Positions 35,881-46,138 of a stretch of 64,000 nt of DNA are shown piece after piece. Source of the stretch: Gnetum montanum (lineage: Eukaryota; Streptophyta; Gnetopsida; Gnetales; Gnetaceae); the NCBI GenBank assembly GCA_015680685.1, contig MNCI01011864.1, positions 951,278 to 1,015,277 of the forward strand, given 5' to 3'. The translations under genes and the position numbers were made by a program. The notes below the pieces were generated by a model. The model was not told the origin of the DNA and did not search any database. It was given only the letters and a program-made list of their open reading frames with translations. The first letter of the stretch is position 1. Each line of letters starts with the position of its first letter.

Positions 35881-36624
35881 AGAAAAGTAGTGGTTCATCT
35901 ATTTGTATGGTTAACCTATGTGAGACGTATGATAACTAATGTTGTATCGATCATGATCTAAGCTAAGTGAAAGTAAAATAAATCATGTTTAATAACTAAC
36001 TAAAATAAGAAAATACATTCTAATCTAGCCTAAGGCAATGAGTGTATGATTCCCTAATCCACCATCATGTCATATACTTATGCATCCACTACTAGGATTA
36101 CCAAGTAAATGCATATTATGCTCAAGAATAGGTTGCTGTAATTTCATCAAGTAATTATAATGCAAATGAAATGTAAACATTATATTAAAAGAATAATATA
36201 AATTAAATGCATAACATAGTAAAATTAAGCTAAGTTAGAGTCTTGTAATTAATCTCGATTTTATTGCAATTCATAAATTATGTCAAGGTATAACCCACTT
36301 GAATAATACTTTAGATAATTAACTTATTCCATGCCATAGTTACTTTGTAATAGTTGCTAAGACCTCAAAATCAAATTGTAAGAGTTTAGCTACCTATTGA
36401 GTAATGGTGCCATAAATGTTGTTGGTGGACTATATTTATAAGTGAGGCATAACTAGGAGATGTTGCATTAGCGACGTTGTAGCCATGATGTATTAGTTGT
36501 AAGATCACAATGAATGAACAATGAATTGTTATTGTTCATTAGAAACCAACTTATTCATGAGCCCTTATCTTGTTTTGGAGGTGGGCAGTTTGTGTGTGTG
36601 TGTTGGAACCATGAAATAATTGTA

Positions 36625-36912
36625 ATTTAGGTACACCCTAAGATGTATAGTGTAATTAGAACTTTATAACTCATATGGGTAACACCTCATTATCATGAGT
36701 CCTTATCTCATATCATCTAAGGTGTTACATTTTAAGGTAAGATTGAGCCTTCATAGTAAATGGCTCAAAATTCCATAAGAATTGTAATTTAGGTACACCT
36801 GAAAATATATAGTCTACATAAAACTTTATTACTCAACATTGCCCACCAAATTTGAATCCATGACTTAGAGTTTCCAAATCAAGGGTCTTATCACTAGGCT
36901 AACATGTCATAG
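36625..36912 (-). mobile_element. SINE-like element, minus strand, with a second truncated copy
   Basis: The minus strand shows GTTAGCCTAGTGATAAG (A box, 36,887-36,903) and GGATTCAAATT (B box, 36,849-36,859), then a body related to 35,754-35,820. A stretch beginning TGTAATTTAGGTACACC occurs at about 36,629 and again at 36,782, so two copies or a partial duplication lie head to tail. Confidence 0.55.
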
Positions 36913-37339
36913 TATATATTTCTTCAATATTCTATACTTAAGCACATTTGCAAGAGATGGTAAATTATAGCTATTGAGCATTTTTAAATAGTCGTAGCAT
37001 TGTGGGGAAGAGGGTTGGCATTAGGGGATGTTGGTATCGAAATCTTATTTTCTTAACAACATTACCTATTAGACATTTAAATCAAATATACCAACAATAA
37101 AGTAATACTTCATTATTAAAATTTATATTTTATTGATGATTAAATCTATAACCTAAGTTTGACAAGCCAAGACTAAATATTGACTATTCAAAAATTAAGT
37201 ATGCCATAACCATGGCGAACTTTCCTACCTAGCAGTAGCATGTAATTCAACGACCTACGAAGTGACTTGTGAATAGTCACTTGTCCAAGCTGATGCTACA
37301 AATCAACATCGAAAGCAACTTATACTAATATTTCTCATT
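36913..37339. other. Intergenic, nothing recognised
   Basis: AT-rich, with no frame, repeat match or motif that I can support. Confidence 0.5.
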
Positions 37340-37949
37340 TGTGATGCATGCTAGAGTTTCTCCAAGTTTCACGTGCCCGGATTGGTTACTGGCTGTTCTA
37401 TCTTTTGGATGGGTTTTTCGGCTTGATCTACTCTAGCTGGTTCGAGAAACATTGCCTCTCTAAGCCTTGTCAATGTCACTATGTGTGTGGGGTACCTCTA
37501 TTAGATGCACTCTGTAGTTGTGAAGCCTTGGCTATAGTTCGTTGGATTTTTTCTAACCATTGGGACTGAAAGATGAGTTGCAGAAATTTCTTTTTCGCTA
37601 TTGTTGCACTTTGGTCCACTACTGCCATGCTATTGCATCTGTGCATAGGAATGGATAGCTATGTGTAAGAATTAAATCAAGGTGGCTACTAATTTATCAG
37701 GCATTACACTACTGAGAAGTGGGTCGTGCTTGAGGACTGATTTATTAGACCTTCTTCCTTTGACCGCTAAGATTGGCCAGGGTTTTTGGGTGAGCGATGC
37801 AATGCCTGTGCACGCCTCTTGCCTTTTGGTGAACAGGCTTCCTAGTGAGTATGTTCCTTTTTTGTTTTTATTTTTGTTTTTTCTTTTTTCTTAATACACT
37901 CTCTGCTTTGATTCCCTGAAGCATTTGGGCTAGGGCCCAATGGGTTTGC

Positions 37950-39136
37950 ATGACCCAAACTGTCTCTTCGTTCTCTGATGTTGGAGGGAAAAAATGGAAA
38001 ATAATAGACTCCTCCAATAGCACATACCAACCCACTGAGAATACTACTAACATGGATAATAACAACAACATTTTACATTTCAACTTTCCTAAAGACGTCT
38101 TTGATCAAATCGTTCAAACCTTCACCCAGCTTTATGCAATTGGCTTTTTTACTAACAGGATTCCTCTTGCCTTAGTTTTCCAAGAATGGGTTAAAAAGTT
38201 TTGGGAACCTCAAAATATTAGATTAACCTTGGCTTCTAATCTTATCATAGGGTTTTATCTTTTCACTTTTGAAACTAGGGTTATGGAAAAATTCATGAAA
38301 CAACAATCAATTTGGGATGTTTATGAATTCTTTTTAGTGCTTCAACCTTGGAAGGAGGATTTTAACCCAAAAAAAGAAAACAAAAGTATTTTGTTAGTAT
38401 GGATAGAATTTCCAAGGCTCCCATCACACTTTTCTCCACATGTTGACATTCTTGTTGCATAGGTTGGGGAGGTCATTAGTATGGAGTCCTTTTTAGGTTT
38501 TCGTCCAAGACTAACTTGGCAAGTGTGTGTCAAAATTGACATGCAAAAGCAACATCTCGACTCACTAGAATTTAATATGAAAGGAAAGGCTTTTGTACAA
38601 AAAATTTCATATCTTACACTTCCAAACCATTGCTATTATTGTCTTGATACTAATCATCAGAAAGCTTAATGTCCAAAGCTACTAGTCAAGATTGAAGGTG
38701 AGAGAATTTTACCTGAATAGGTTAGTAAAGAATTAAAAGACAAATATGTATCTAAGCATATAGGTAATGATACTATTAAGGTGCACTCCTCGAATAATCC
38801 TTCTTTTTTGGACCCCAAGATGACAAATGCAAAAGACATGAATATTGAGGCTACTGATGTTACAAGGAATCCTCTTAACTAAGAAGGGGCTCCAAAGGAT
38901 GTTACTAAGTGGTTGGGAGCAAGTTACCTAAAAATCTTATGCCTCAGTCACACATGAAAATCCTATCTTTAGCAATTTCCCTAAAGGGTACTGATCCTCG
39001 GTTGTTGCTAATGCTAATTAGTCTACTAGTAGAAGAACAAGTGCTCATCACACTTTAGTAAATAGCTTTGAGTCCATGAATTCTTTTAAAGCTTTAGTAG
39101 TTGAGGGAGATTCTTCTTCATCTTCACATCCACAAT
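37950..39136 (+). pseudogene. LINE ORF1, DUF4283 and CCHC knuckle
   Basis: ATG 37,950 opens MTQTVSSFSDVGGKKW. The DUF4283 fold pattern follows (FETRVMEKFM...WDVYEFFLVLQPWKEDF, then VWIEFPRLPSHF), with a TAG stop at 38,459. It then continues through VGEVISMESFLGFRPRLTWQVCVKIDM to a knuckle C-x2-C-x4-H-x4-C (CYYCLDTNHQKA-stop-C, 38,630-38,672). A Ser-rich tail reaches the ORF2 start. ORF1 proteins of plant L1 elements bind the element RNA. Confidence 0.75.
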
Positions 39137-40860
39137 GAAGTGTTGCTCATGGAATGTAAGGGGACTCTCGGATCCCTATAGAAGATATATAGTTCGAGAT
39201 TATTTTTGCAGGCATTTCCTAGATGTTGCTTGAATTCAAGAAGTTAAAATCCAAGGATTCCATCTTCAAACCTATTGTAAGAGTATTTTCCCTAATAGTT
39301 ATTATGTCTCTTCTCATCATGAACATGGTAAAGGGGGAGCTATAATTCTTCTTCACAATAAATGATAGGTGTGTGTTATTGATCATGGTTGAGATAATTC
39401 ATGGCATTGTTGTTGGGTTCGGTTACAGTACACTAATGAAATCCTAGGGATTTTTCCATTTACACTCATTGTAACCTGAATGCCCAGAAGCTTTTCGGAA
39501 TTAGCTTGAACACAACTTGCCCATAGCTAATTAGATCATCGTAGGTGACTTTAATATGATTGAGCATCCAAAGGATAAGTTTGGAGGACAAAGAGGTGGT
39601 TTATACAACAATGAGCTTTCCATTTGCTTTCGTTGAAGAGCAAATTGAATTTGTAGGAAGCTAACAAAAATTACCCCTCTTCTAGTACTCCTAATTGGTT
39701 ACTTGGAGTAATGCTAGGCATGGAGACACCTACATTTCTTCTAGGTTGGATCGAGTCTACCTATCTACGAATGCTTCTATTCAATTTACTACCACCAATG
39801 GTGCTCTTGTTCAAGCAGATTATACCTAGGTTCTGTTTGATCATTATCCTATCACTAGTATCTTGTTCAAACAAATTTAGCGGTGTTGGAGTCAACTTAA
39901 AGGCTTTTTGCAATGGAAACCTACTCAATTAAGCTTGAACTCTTTGTTAATGCACTCCATATGGTGGTCTCCTATTTATAAAAAAAGATTGGGTTGTCTT
40001 TATAAAGAATTTTCTCATAGAACCAATTGTTTTTCTGGTCACAATCTCCATCATGTTACTTAGTTATTTTCTACTAGGAATGATTCTACTACCCTCTCTT
40101 GGCAACCTATCAAAGTTAAATGGGGGTTTCAAAAACAAAATACTCTTATGTAGTAGCACATTGATCATGCTCTTTCCAACTTTGGTGTTCCTAAGCTACA
40201 TAATAATGCTCCTTGGTATGATGATTCATTTTGGCCTGATGGTTCCCCTTTGTGTTCCCTGCACCTTTCTAAAGCCAAATCTTGGTTTCATGCGCAAGAA
40301 CTTCAACTTTCCACTTTAAATAGAAGATGGAGTGTGCATCTTGAGGATCACCATTGGAAAGCTATTTTTCATCGTGTTTGAACTTTTAAGGCCCAATCTA
40401 AGCATCGTTTTGGTCCTTGATTCATCAAGGTCTTCCCATTGGACGTAGGCTTTTCACTTCTTAGGAGTTGATTGCCCTAAATGCATCATTTGTCAAGCCC
40501 TTTTGTGCATGTTTTTTGGGAATGCTCATTTTCTCGACAAATTTGGAAGTGGTGTCACTCTCTCTAGGTTTTTATTTTTAACCAATCTGGTGGTTTCCCT
40601 CTATGTATCTTCAATGATGACTCTTATTTGAGATTATTTTCTTTATTTGGAAATGTTCGTAGATGCTGGTATCAAAACACCAACTACACTGAATTTGACT
40701 ATGATATGAAATGCTCTATACCTAGTAATGTTGAACTTCATGCTCTATACCTAGTAATGTTGAACTTCATTGTCAAGCACCACGCCTGGCCAATAATATT
40801 ACTTTCTCTTAAGGAGTGTCCTGTTGAATTGCCTATTTTGGTTTTAGCTTTGGTTTGAAG
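39137..40860 (+). pseudogene. LINE ORF2: endonuclease and terminal zinc-finger region, RT missing
   Basis: ATG 39,137 opens MKCCSWNVRGLSDP, the AP-endonuclease start, with QEVKI near 39,238 and GDFNMIEHP near 39,545. After about 39,960 the frame shows WSQLKGFLQWKP, then a segment ending in HRV-stop-TFKAQSKHRF and VHVFWECSFSRQIW (40,505-40,555), typical of the zf-RVT region after reverse transcriptase. The RT core motifs (GKAPGxDG, FxDD) are not found. Several stops are present. Confidence 0.7.
40712..40769 (+). repeat. Perfect 29-bp tandem duplication
   Basis: TGCTCTATACCTAGTAATG and the ten bases after it occur twice in direct succession (40,712-40,740 and 40,741-40,769). The unit is not a multiple of three, so it shifts the LINE frame. 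It is either a recent slippage or an assembly stutter. Confidence 0.85.
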
Positions 40861-40946
40861 GTGCGATAAGCTTTTGCTGCGGGTGACAGGGGGTCATCTT
40901 GCAACTTTCGGCTGTGAGCCCCCAAGATTTCTCATTTGTGTTCGCC

Positions 40947-43619
40947 ATGGATCTGAGCGATGAATGGCGATCTCTCTGGTGCATAGGCTCCGTATTCGCG
41001 GCTCCCGCTCTGATCTCTGCCTCAGCAGCCCAAGCATTCGGTCCTCTCTTCTTCAATCCGCGCGGTAACCCCCGTTTTCTGTATCACAGGAGCAGCGGTA
41101 TTCCAAAAGACGAGCCCTTCAGCCATTACTCAGCTCCTTTGAGCTTGCTCAAAGATTGCGTCGCCCAAGCCAACAAACCTCGCACAGTTGCCTTCTGCGG
41201 AAACCGTCTTGAAAGCCTCCGCCTTGGCAACGACAAGCTCCGTCTCTTCTTCCCGGACTCGCAAAATGGATCATTGCTTCGTACTCTCACTCTCGACACG
41301 CGCGATTCCACCGTCGTCGCTTCAGCAATTGCAGCAGCCGCTACTGCAAGTCGCCATTCGATCCTGCAACTCAGCGCCGTCGGCGACGGCGACGACGGAT
41401 GGAAGGAGGACGATTCGGCTTCCCCCGTAGGGTTTCTGCTGGCGCGGACTCTCTACGGCGTCGACTGGTTCAAGGAAACCGAGCTGGAAGGCCTGAGCCA
41501 CGTCGCGTCTGCGAGTTTCGGCAAGGAAGTCTGCCATGTGTGCTGCAATCCTCACGTTCCGGAGGAAAGCGCTGTGATTCTGAGCGACGGCGAGCTGCGG
41601 CTGTTCGATGTATCCGGTTCTGGTGGAGCTAGGGTTTCTGGAAAGAGGCTGCCGTTCGAGGCGGAGACGGAGAAATTTGAAGTTGTCAAGCTCCCGATAG
41701 ACTCGTTTGATCGCAAGAAATTGATGTGGAAGGCTGCTTCGGAGCTGGATGTGCGCAGCGACGGGGACGCCGTGGACGGCAGCGGCTGGAGCTGCGAGTT
41801 CGCGTGGCATCCGCGGAACATGCTGGTTGCAAGTCGCCAGAGTGTTAAGCTTCTGGATTTTAGGGCCAGAAGACAGAATTCCTCGGAATATGCCTCTGTT
41901 TTGGCCAACGTGAAGCTCCGCCAAGCGCATTGCAGCGCATCGGCCTCGGTGGACTCTTTTCTTTCGCTCGCGGTCGCCGATTTCGACCGCTTCAGCTTCG
42001 CCGTCGGGAGCCGGCAGCACGTTTTTCTCTACGATTCGCGCAGGCCTGTGACGCCCGTTTTGTTCTGGGAGCACTCCATGGCCAGGGGACCCAACTGTTT
42101 GAAGTTTTGTCGACTCCAGGATCTGCGTGGCGGGGTTCAGGATTGGGCGACGAGGCAGGGCAAGGTTATTTTGGCAGCTTCGTTTGAGGAATCTGAGGTT
42201 AGAGCTTTCTGTTACGGTCCACGCTCTGAGGATTCTTCTCCTTTTTGTTCCGGTTTGTCCGACCTTCCGGATCCTGTTTATGCTTGGGAGCTCCCGTCGA
42301 AGATTGTCACGGTGCGCCCGGGGAATGGTCTGGAGAACCACGAGTATGGATTGTCGTTCCGGCTGGCTTCTGATCAGGATATTCCTTCGAATTCCCATGA
42401 AAGATTGCTAGGGCTCTGTGCGATATCGGATCAAGTGCTTAGGCCTTCTGCGATGGAAAATCCTGGAGGAAGGGATTTGTCAGGGTTTGCCCTTCTGCAG
42501 CTGATGGAGAGGGGCGATGTTGTGGTGCAGCGGTATCAGGCGTCGCAGGAATGCAGCAAGAGGAAACCGAGCATCTCAAATGTCGGCGAACATCTGGAAA
42601 TTAAACGTTTGCCGAGCAAGAGGAAGGAGCGTAAAAAGAAATTTCCGCATATTATCCGGTACTTGCACACCTGGGCTATGCACAAGGAATCAATGGAAAG
42701 CTCCATTCAATCTTTGATGCTGATTGTTAAAGATGAAAGTGCTCAAAAGAATTTTGGTGGGATTTTCCGGAGGGACACCTGTCTTTTCAGCATTCATGAA
42801 ATTTCGAGCATCAGGTTGTGGATGAGTCTGCCGCAGGAGATATTTGGATTGGCATTTGCAAAAGAGATTGTAAGGTACAAGCGTTGTGCACCGATTTTCA
42901 TTCAGTGTTCTAAATCGGCGAACAGCATCAAAAAGGATTTGTTGGATTTGGGCGATATAGAGAACAAAATCGGCGAATCTGTTGACCAATATATCTGGGG
43001 TCCTACTCTTCCTCTTCCTTATTTACTTGAAAAAACTGGAAGTAGTAAAGGATTGCGGTCTCCTCTTCAGTGTGAAACTGCAGATTTGTTTCAGTATATT
43101 TTGACTGCATGCGAGAACTTTCGACAGTCTGGTATGGTTCCTGAGTTTGCTGCTTGCTCTCTCTCTGAAAATAGTGATGCATGTAGACAACAAGATCACA
43201 GAATAAAGTATATGTTTCTTCATAAACCTTCGTGGGACTTTCTCGATGATAAAGATGAAGTACCAGTTAATAATTGTGACACGTCCAATATATTAGCAAC
43301 CGAAGAGGAGAAGGAAGGTATTTTTAAGGAGACTATGGGAAAGAAAGAGAAAGAAAACTGTTTCTATGAGAGAGCACACACCGAGTTTATTGTTACTGCA
43401 CAATCTGTATCTTTTGCAAATGATTTGAGAGACTCGGAGAAATTTGATTTTGATACTGGCATTTGCCCTATCGCTTTGAGCTTTGAAGAAAGAAGTTTTG
43501 ATTTAACGGCAGATGAATTGAAACTTTTAAAAAGTTTGAAAAAGAAGTTTTGTGATGATTTGCAAGGTTGCCAAGTTGATCTAAGAAATCCCGAATTGAA
43601 TCTGTTTTCCTTAGGATGA
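40947..43619 (+). CDS. TAF1C-like RNA polymerase I transcription initiation factor subunit
   Basis: An uninterrupted frame of 890 codons. I choose ATG 40,947 (MDLSDEWRSLW), because plant TAF1C-like proteins start with this kind of sequence; an in-frame ATG at 40,899 would add 16 residues. The family is the plant counterpart of SL1/TIF-IB subunit C, which recruits RNA polymerase I to rDNA promoters in the nucleolus. Seen here are GSVFAAP near the start, GPLFFNPRG, a beta-propeller-like middle with FAWHPRNMLV and VKLLDFRAR (about residues 285-310), then FLYDSRRP and WEHSMARGP. A basic patch (KRLPSKRKERKKK, about 550-565) may be a nuclear signal. The C-terminal third is charged. The first 1.7 kb is CpG-rich, unlike every flanking transposon. 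No intron is needed. It is identified from memory of the family. Confidence 0.8.
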   Translation: MDLSDEWRSLWCIGSVFAAPALISASAAQAFGPLFFNPRGNPRFLYHRSSGIPKDEPFSHYSAPLSLLKDCVAQANKPRTVAFCGNRLESLRLGNDKLRLFFPDSQNGSLLRTLTLDTRDSTVVASAIAAAATASRHSILQLSAVGDGDDGWKEDDSASPVGFLLARTLYGVDWFKETELEGLSHVASASFGKEVCHVCCNPHVPEESAVILSDGELRLFDVSGSGGARVSGKRLPFEAETEKFEVVKLPIDSFDRKKLMWKAASELDVRSDGDAVDGSGWSCEFAWHPRNMLVASRQSVKLLDFRARRQNSSEYASVLANVKLRQAHCSASASVDSFLSLAVADFDRFSFAVGSRQHVFLYDSRRPVTPVLFWEHSMARGPNCLKFCRLQDLRGGVQDWATRQGKVILAASFEESEVRAFCYGPRSEDSSPFCSGLSDLPDPVYAWELPSKIVTVRPGNGLENHEYGLSFRLASDQDIPSNSHERLLGLCAISDQVLRPSAMENPGGRDLSGFALLQLMERGDVVVQRYQASQECSKRKPSISNVGEHLEIKRLPSKRKERKKKFPHIIRYLHTWAMHKESMESSIQSLMLIVKDESAQKNFGGIFRRDTCLFSIHEISSIRLWMSLPQEIFGLAFAKEIVRYKRCAPIFIQCSKSANSIKKDLLDLGDIENKIGESVDQYIWGPTLPLPYLLEKTGSSKGLRSPLQCETADLFQYILTACENFRQSGMVPEFAACSLSENSDACRQQDHRIKYMFLHKPSWDFLDDKDEVPVNNCDTSNILATEEEKEGIFKETMGKKEKENCFYERAHTEFIVTAQSVSFANDLRDSEKFDFDTGICPIALSFEERSFDLTADELKLLKSLKKKFCDDLQGCQVDLRNPELNLFSLG

Positions 43620-44340
43620 CATTATGTCACTGACTTATCAAGAGTTTACCTTGGAAAAAAAAATCAATTTTGAGATGGAAATTTTCTACGTAACTATCAT
43701 CGTAATTCTGGGCTTTGAAATTATTTGAAGCTGTTCGAGATATACTGTCATTTTATTAGAATACCTGATTAATTGGTATTCCCAAAAGTTGATTTTTATT
43801 CGTTTCTGCTGCACAATTCGAAAACTGCTGTTAGTAGCTTGTTACTGTTGTTCATGGTGTGTGGTCCCCAATCGTTTAGTATGAATTTCGCTAATTTCGA
43901 TAAAGATAATATAAAACATGCGGCCTTGTGCATTGGTGAAGTATAAGATTTCCCGATGCACGGGAATTCTCTTTTGATCATTACAGTCCAAAATGTGCTC
44001 TGGCTGATGTCCATTTTTGAGTTACGGTTAAAGTATTCTGGATACCTGCATAAGGATAAACGGCTAACTTGTTGGTGCCGCTGCTCCGTGGCTGACATCA
44101 GTGTTGCCGTTGGGCGCCCCGTTACTTCCCGCGAGAGAGTTCTTTGTCCTCACGAGCTGCTGCGCAGCGCAGCAACACTACTATTGGCGGTTTTTCCTTC
44201 TATTGATTTAATCTTGGCTATTGGGGTTTCTGGCACCATTTGCATCTTGTGATGGTCTGCAGCGGTTTGGGGGCTCCTGGGCCTGGTGGGTTGCGGTACA
44301 TTGGTGGTGAGGGTTTTCTGCAGTCAAGTAGCATAACGGT
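43620..44340 (+). other. 3' flank of the TAF1C-like gene and spacer
   Basis: The first 200-300 bp probably hold the 3' UTR. A GC-richer patch at 44,080-44,330 (GCGCAGCGCAGC and TGGTGGTGAGG-type words) may be the leader of the LINE that follows, by analogy with 37,340-37,949. No coding frame is supported. Confidence 0.4.
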
Positions 44341-45340
44341 GTAATGTGCCTGCCCCATGGATTTTTGAAGCAGTTTCTAAAGATTTCGCATTTCGTTTTA
44401 TTTTTTTTTCAAATTGTGGGGTTTTTACCAAGGTCCCCAAGTTTAAACACTCAAGTCTATAGCCTCCTTTTCTCATGTTTGATACTACGCTCATCATTTT
44501 ATTTTCGTAGAATTATCTTATGCCTCTCAAGTCGAAAAGGCTCTCTCTAAAAAAAATTTTCCAACAAGAAACGCAACCCTAATCACACACACTTGGAGTT
44601 TTGACTTTAATGTCAATGATCCGGCTTTTAATATAATTCCTTGTTACGTGGAATTGCCCAATCTTCCACTCATTTTCTTATGTGTTGAGAGGGACATTGC
44701 GTGCACCTGGACTCTATTATTTTCGATCATTGTACGACGATTAGTGGAACTCAAATTCGCTATTATTGTATTAAATTGGATATAGCCCTTCGGAAGACCT
44801 CATTAACCCTCGCTGCTGGTGGAAACTCTTCACCCAAAAAGTGGACTATTTTTACCTTCCAACCTCATGTAGCTATTGTCACAGGGCTTAGCATCATATC
44901 TTGACGTGTCCTATCCTAGCCAAGAAAAAACAACCTGTAGCATCTCAGAAGACTCATTTCCCAGTCACACTAGTAGTCACACTAGTAGACCCACCCTCAG
45001 TATCCTTTAAATTTGGATCTCCTTCCCCAACAACTCCTCAATCTTCCTCTTAGTCTAGCCACTCCAAGCTACAGAAACAACAGTCAGGTATTCACACCTC
45101 CATCCATGTTATCCCTTCAAACGTTGTCAAGAACTCATTCTCGGAGGATGAGTTCGTGGTGGCCAGTGGAAGGAAACAAGTCAAAGCTTCATTTAGTTCT
45201 ACTCCTCCCTCCAACTCTTCACTAGACACTTCCATGGCCCTTGACCCCACCAACAACTCCTTTGCCCTCCTGTCAAGAACAAAGGAAACTGATACTTTGA
45301 CTTCCGAACCTTTCGTTGACCTCTCATCCAAACTACTTCT
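44340..45340 (+). pseudogene. LINE ORF1, DUF4283 remnant
   Basis: A frame through FDFNVNDPAFN and CYVELPNLPLIF (44,601-44,675) matches the conserved end of DUF4283. The zinc knuckle is not clear. The Ser/Pro/Thr-rich tail (44,930-45,340) is typical of the region before ORF2. Several stops and frame changes make it inactive. Confidence 0.55.
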
Positions 45341-45806
45341 TGTTTCTCCATGAATCTCCTTTCTTGGAACGTTCGAGGCCTTACTGATAGGCATCGACGG
45401 AAGCGAGTAGGCAACTTTATATCTAGTCTTAATATGGTTTTTGATTTCATTCTTTTTCAAGAAATTAAGATCTCAGTGGACTTTTTATCCTATTCCGCCC
45501 ACTGGTTTCTTCCTCACTCCTTCAAAGTGGTTCTGATTCTGGACATAGAGTTTCCTGGCCACCTTGTCATCTTGGCATGGCCCTTTTGGCATTTGCTCGA
45601 TATATGCCCCAAATGACTCCATAGAACGGGCTCTCCTTTGGCAGGAACTTGCAACTTCTCTTCCCCCAATGTCTTGGATATTCGAAGGAGATTTTAATAT
45701 AGTAGAATTTCCTCAAGATAAGCTCGGAGGGGTGTTTCTTTAACTGCCCAATCTCGAGTATCAGATCTGGTCTGCCTTTAAGAAAAGATTTTACCTCTCA
45801 GACGGN

Positions 45807-45854
45807 ATGTAAGGCAAGGCACTTTGCCCAAATTTTATACACTACATTGAGAAN
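45807..45854 (-). repeat. N-bounded reverse-complement patch of downstream RT
   Basis: Between single undetermined bases at 45,806 and 45,855 the sequence is the exact reverse complement of about 46,741-46,788 (ATGTAAGGCAAGGCACTTTG on the plus strand here). It is probably an assembly patch and not biology. Confidence 0.8.
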
Positions 45855-46024
45855 TAGCAAGTTAGATAGGTTCTATTTTTCCACCTTTTCCTTTTAGCAA
45901 GCCTTTTCTGCCACTACGGTTCATCACCATGCCACCTTATCCGACTATCTTTCTATCTCCATATCTATCAAGATTCATGGTAGCCCTGACCGACAAAAAT
46001 TCCATCTTTTTAGACTACACAACN

Positions 46025-46138
46025 AAAAACCATCATAACCAGGAGCCTTTCCTTGACTTAACTTGGAACAAGCCTCCTGTAGCTCTACCAGAGTGATATC
46101 AATGTCAAGAATTTGTAGCATAGTGGGATTAATAAGGC
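46025..46138 (-). repeat. Second N-bounded reverse-complement patch
   Basis: Between undetermined bases at 46,024 and 46,139 lies a near-exact reverse complement of the RT start at about 46,485-46,575 (for example CCATCATAACCAGGAGCC), with a few mismatches. Its far end extends into sequence hidden by the ten-N gap at 46,475-46,484. Confidence 0.75.

Larger units (their letters stand above)
33597..36538 (-). mobile_element. Element F: remnant gypsy element (gag start and LTR)
   Basis: Minus-strand remains of a relative of A. A gag N-terminal fragment (33,600-34,040; HPNPYFPNFTFVF matches A gag) lies upstream of a decayed primer site (34,145-34,166) and an LTR starting TGATGAG at 34,168. The LTR is interrupted between about 34,260 and 35,880, then resumes with sequence like A's LTR up to 36,538. 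E is inserted in its gag, and A lies just beyond the 106-bp F remnant at 25,784-25,889. Its pol side is not in the window. Confidence 0.6.
37340..40860 (+). mobile_element. L1-type LINE lacking reverse transcriptase
   Basis: A plus-strand element with a GC-richer 5' leader (37,340-37,949), ORF1 (37,950-39,136) and a shortened ORF2 (39,137-40,860). ORF2 goes from endonuclease straight to sequence like the C-terminal zinc-finger region. Its 3' end lies within about 40-90 bp of the TAF1C-like gene start. The tail is not A-rich, so the true 3' end may be missing. Confidence 0.7.

Noticed and set aside
41322-42398. A 358-codon open frame on the minus strand inside the TAF1C-like gene
   Set aside because: It lies opposite a GC- and CpG-rich conserved coding region, which creates long antisense frames by composition. 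Its Arg-rich translation shows no domain.
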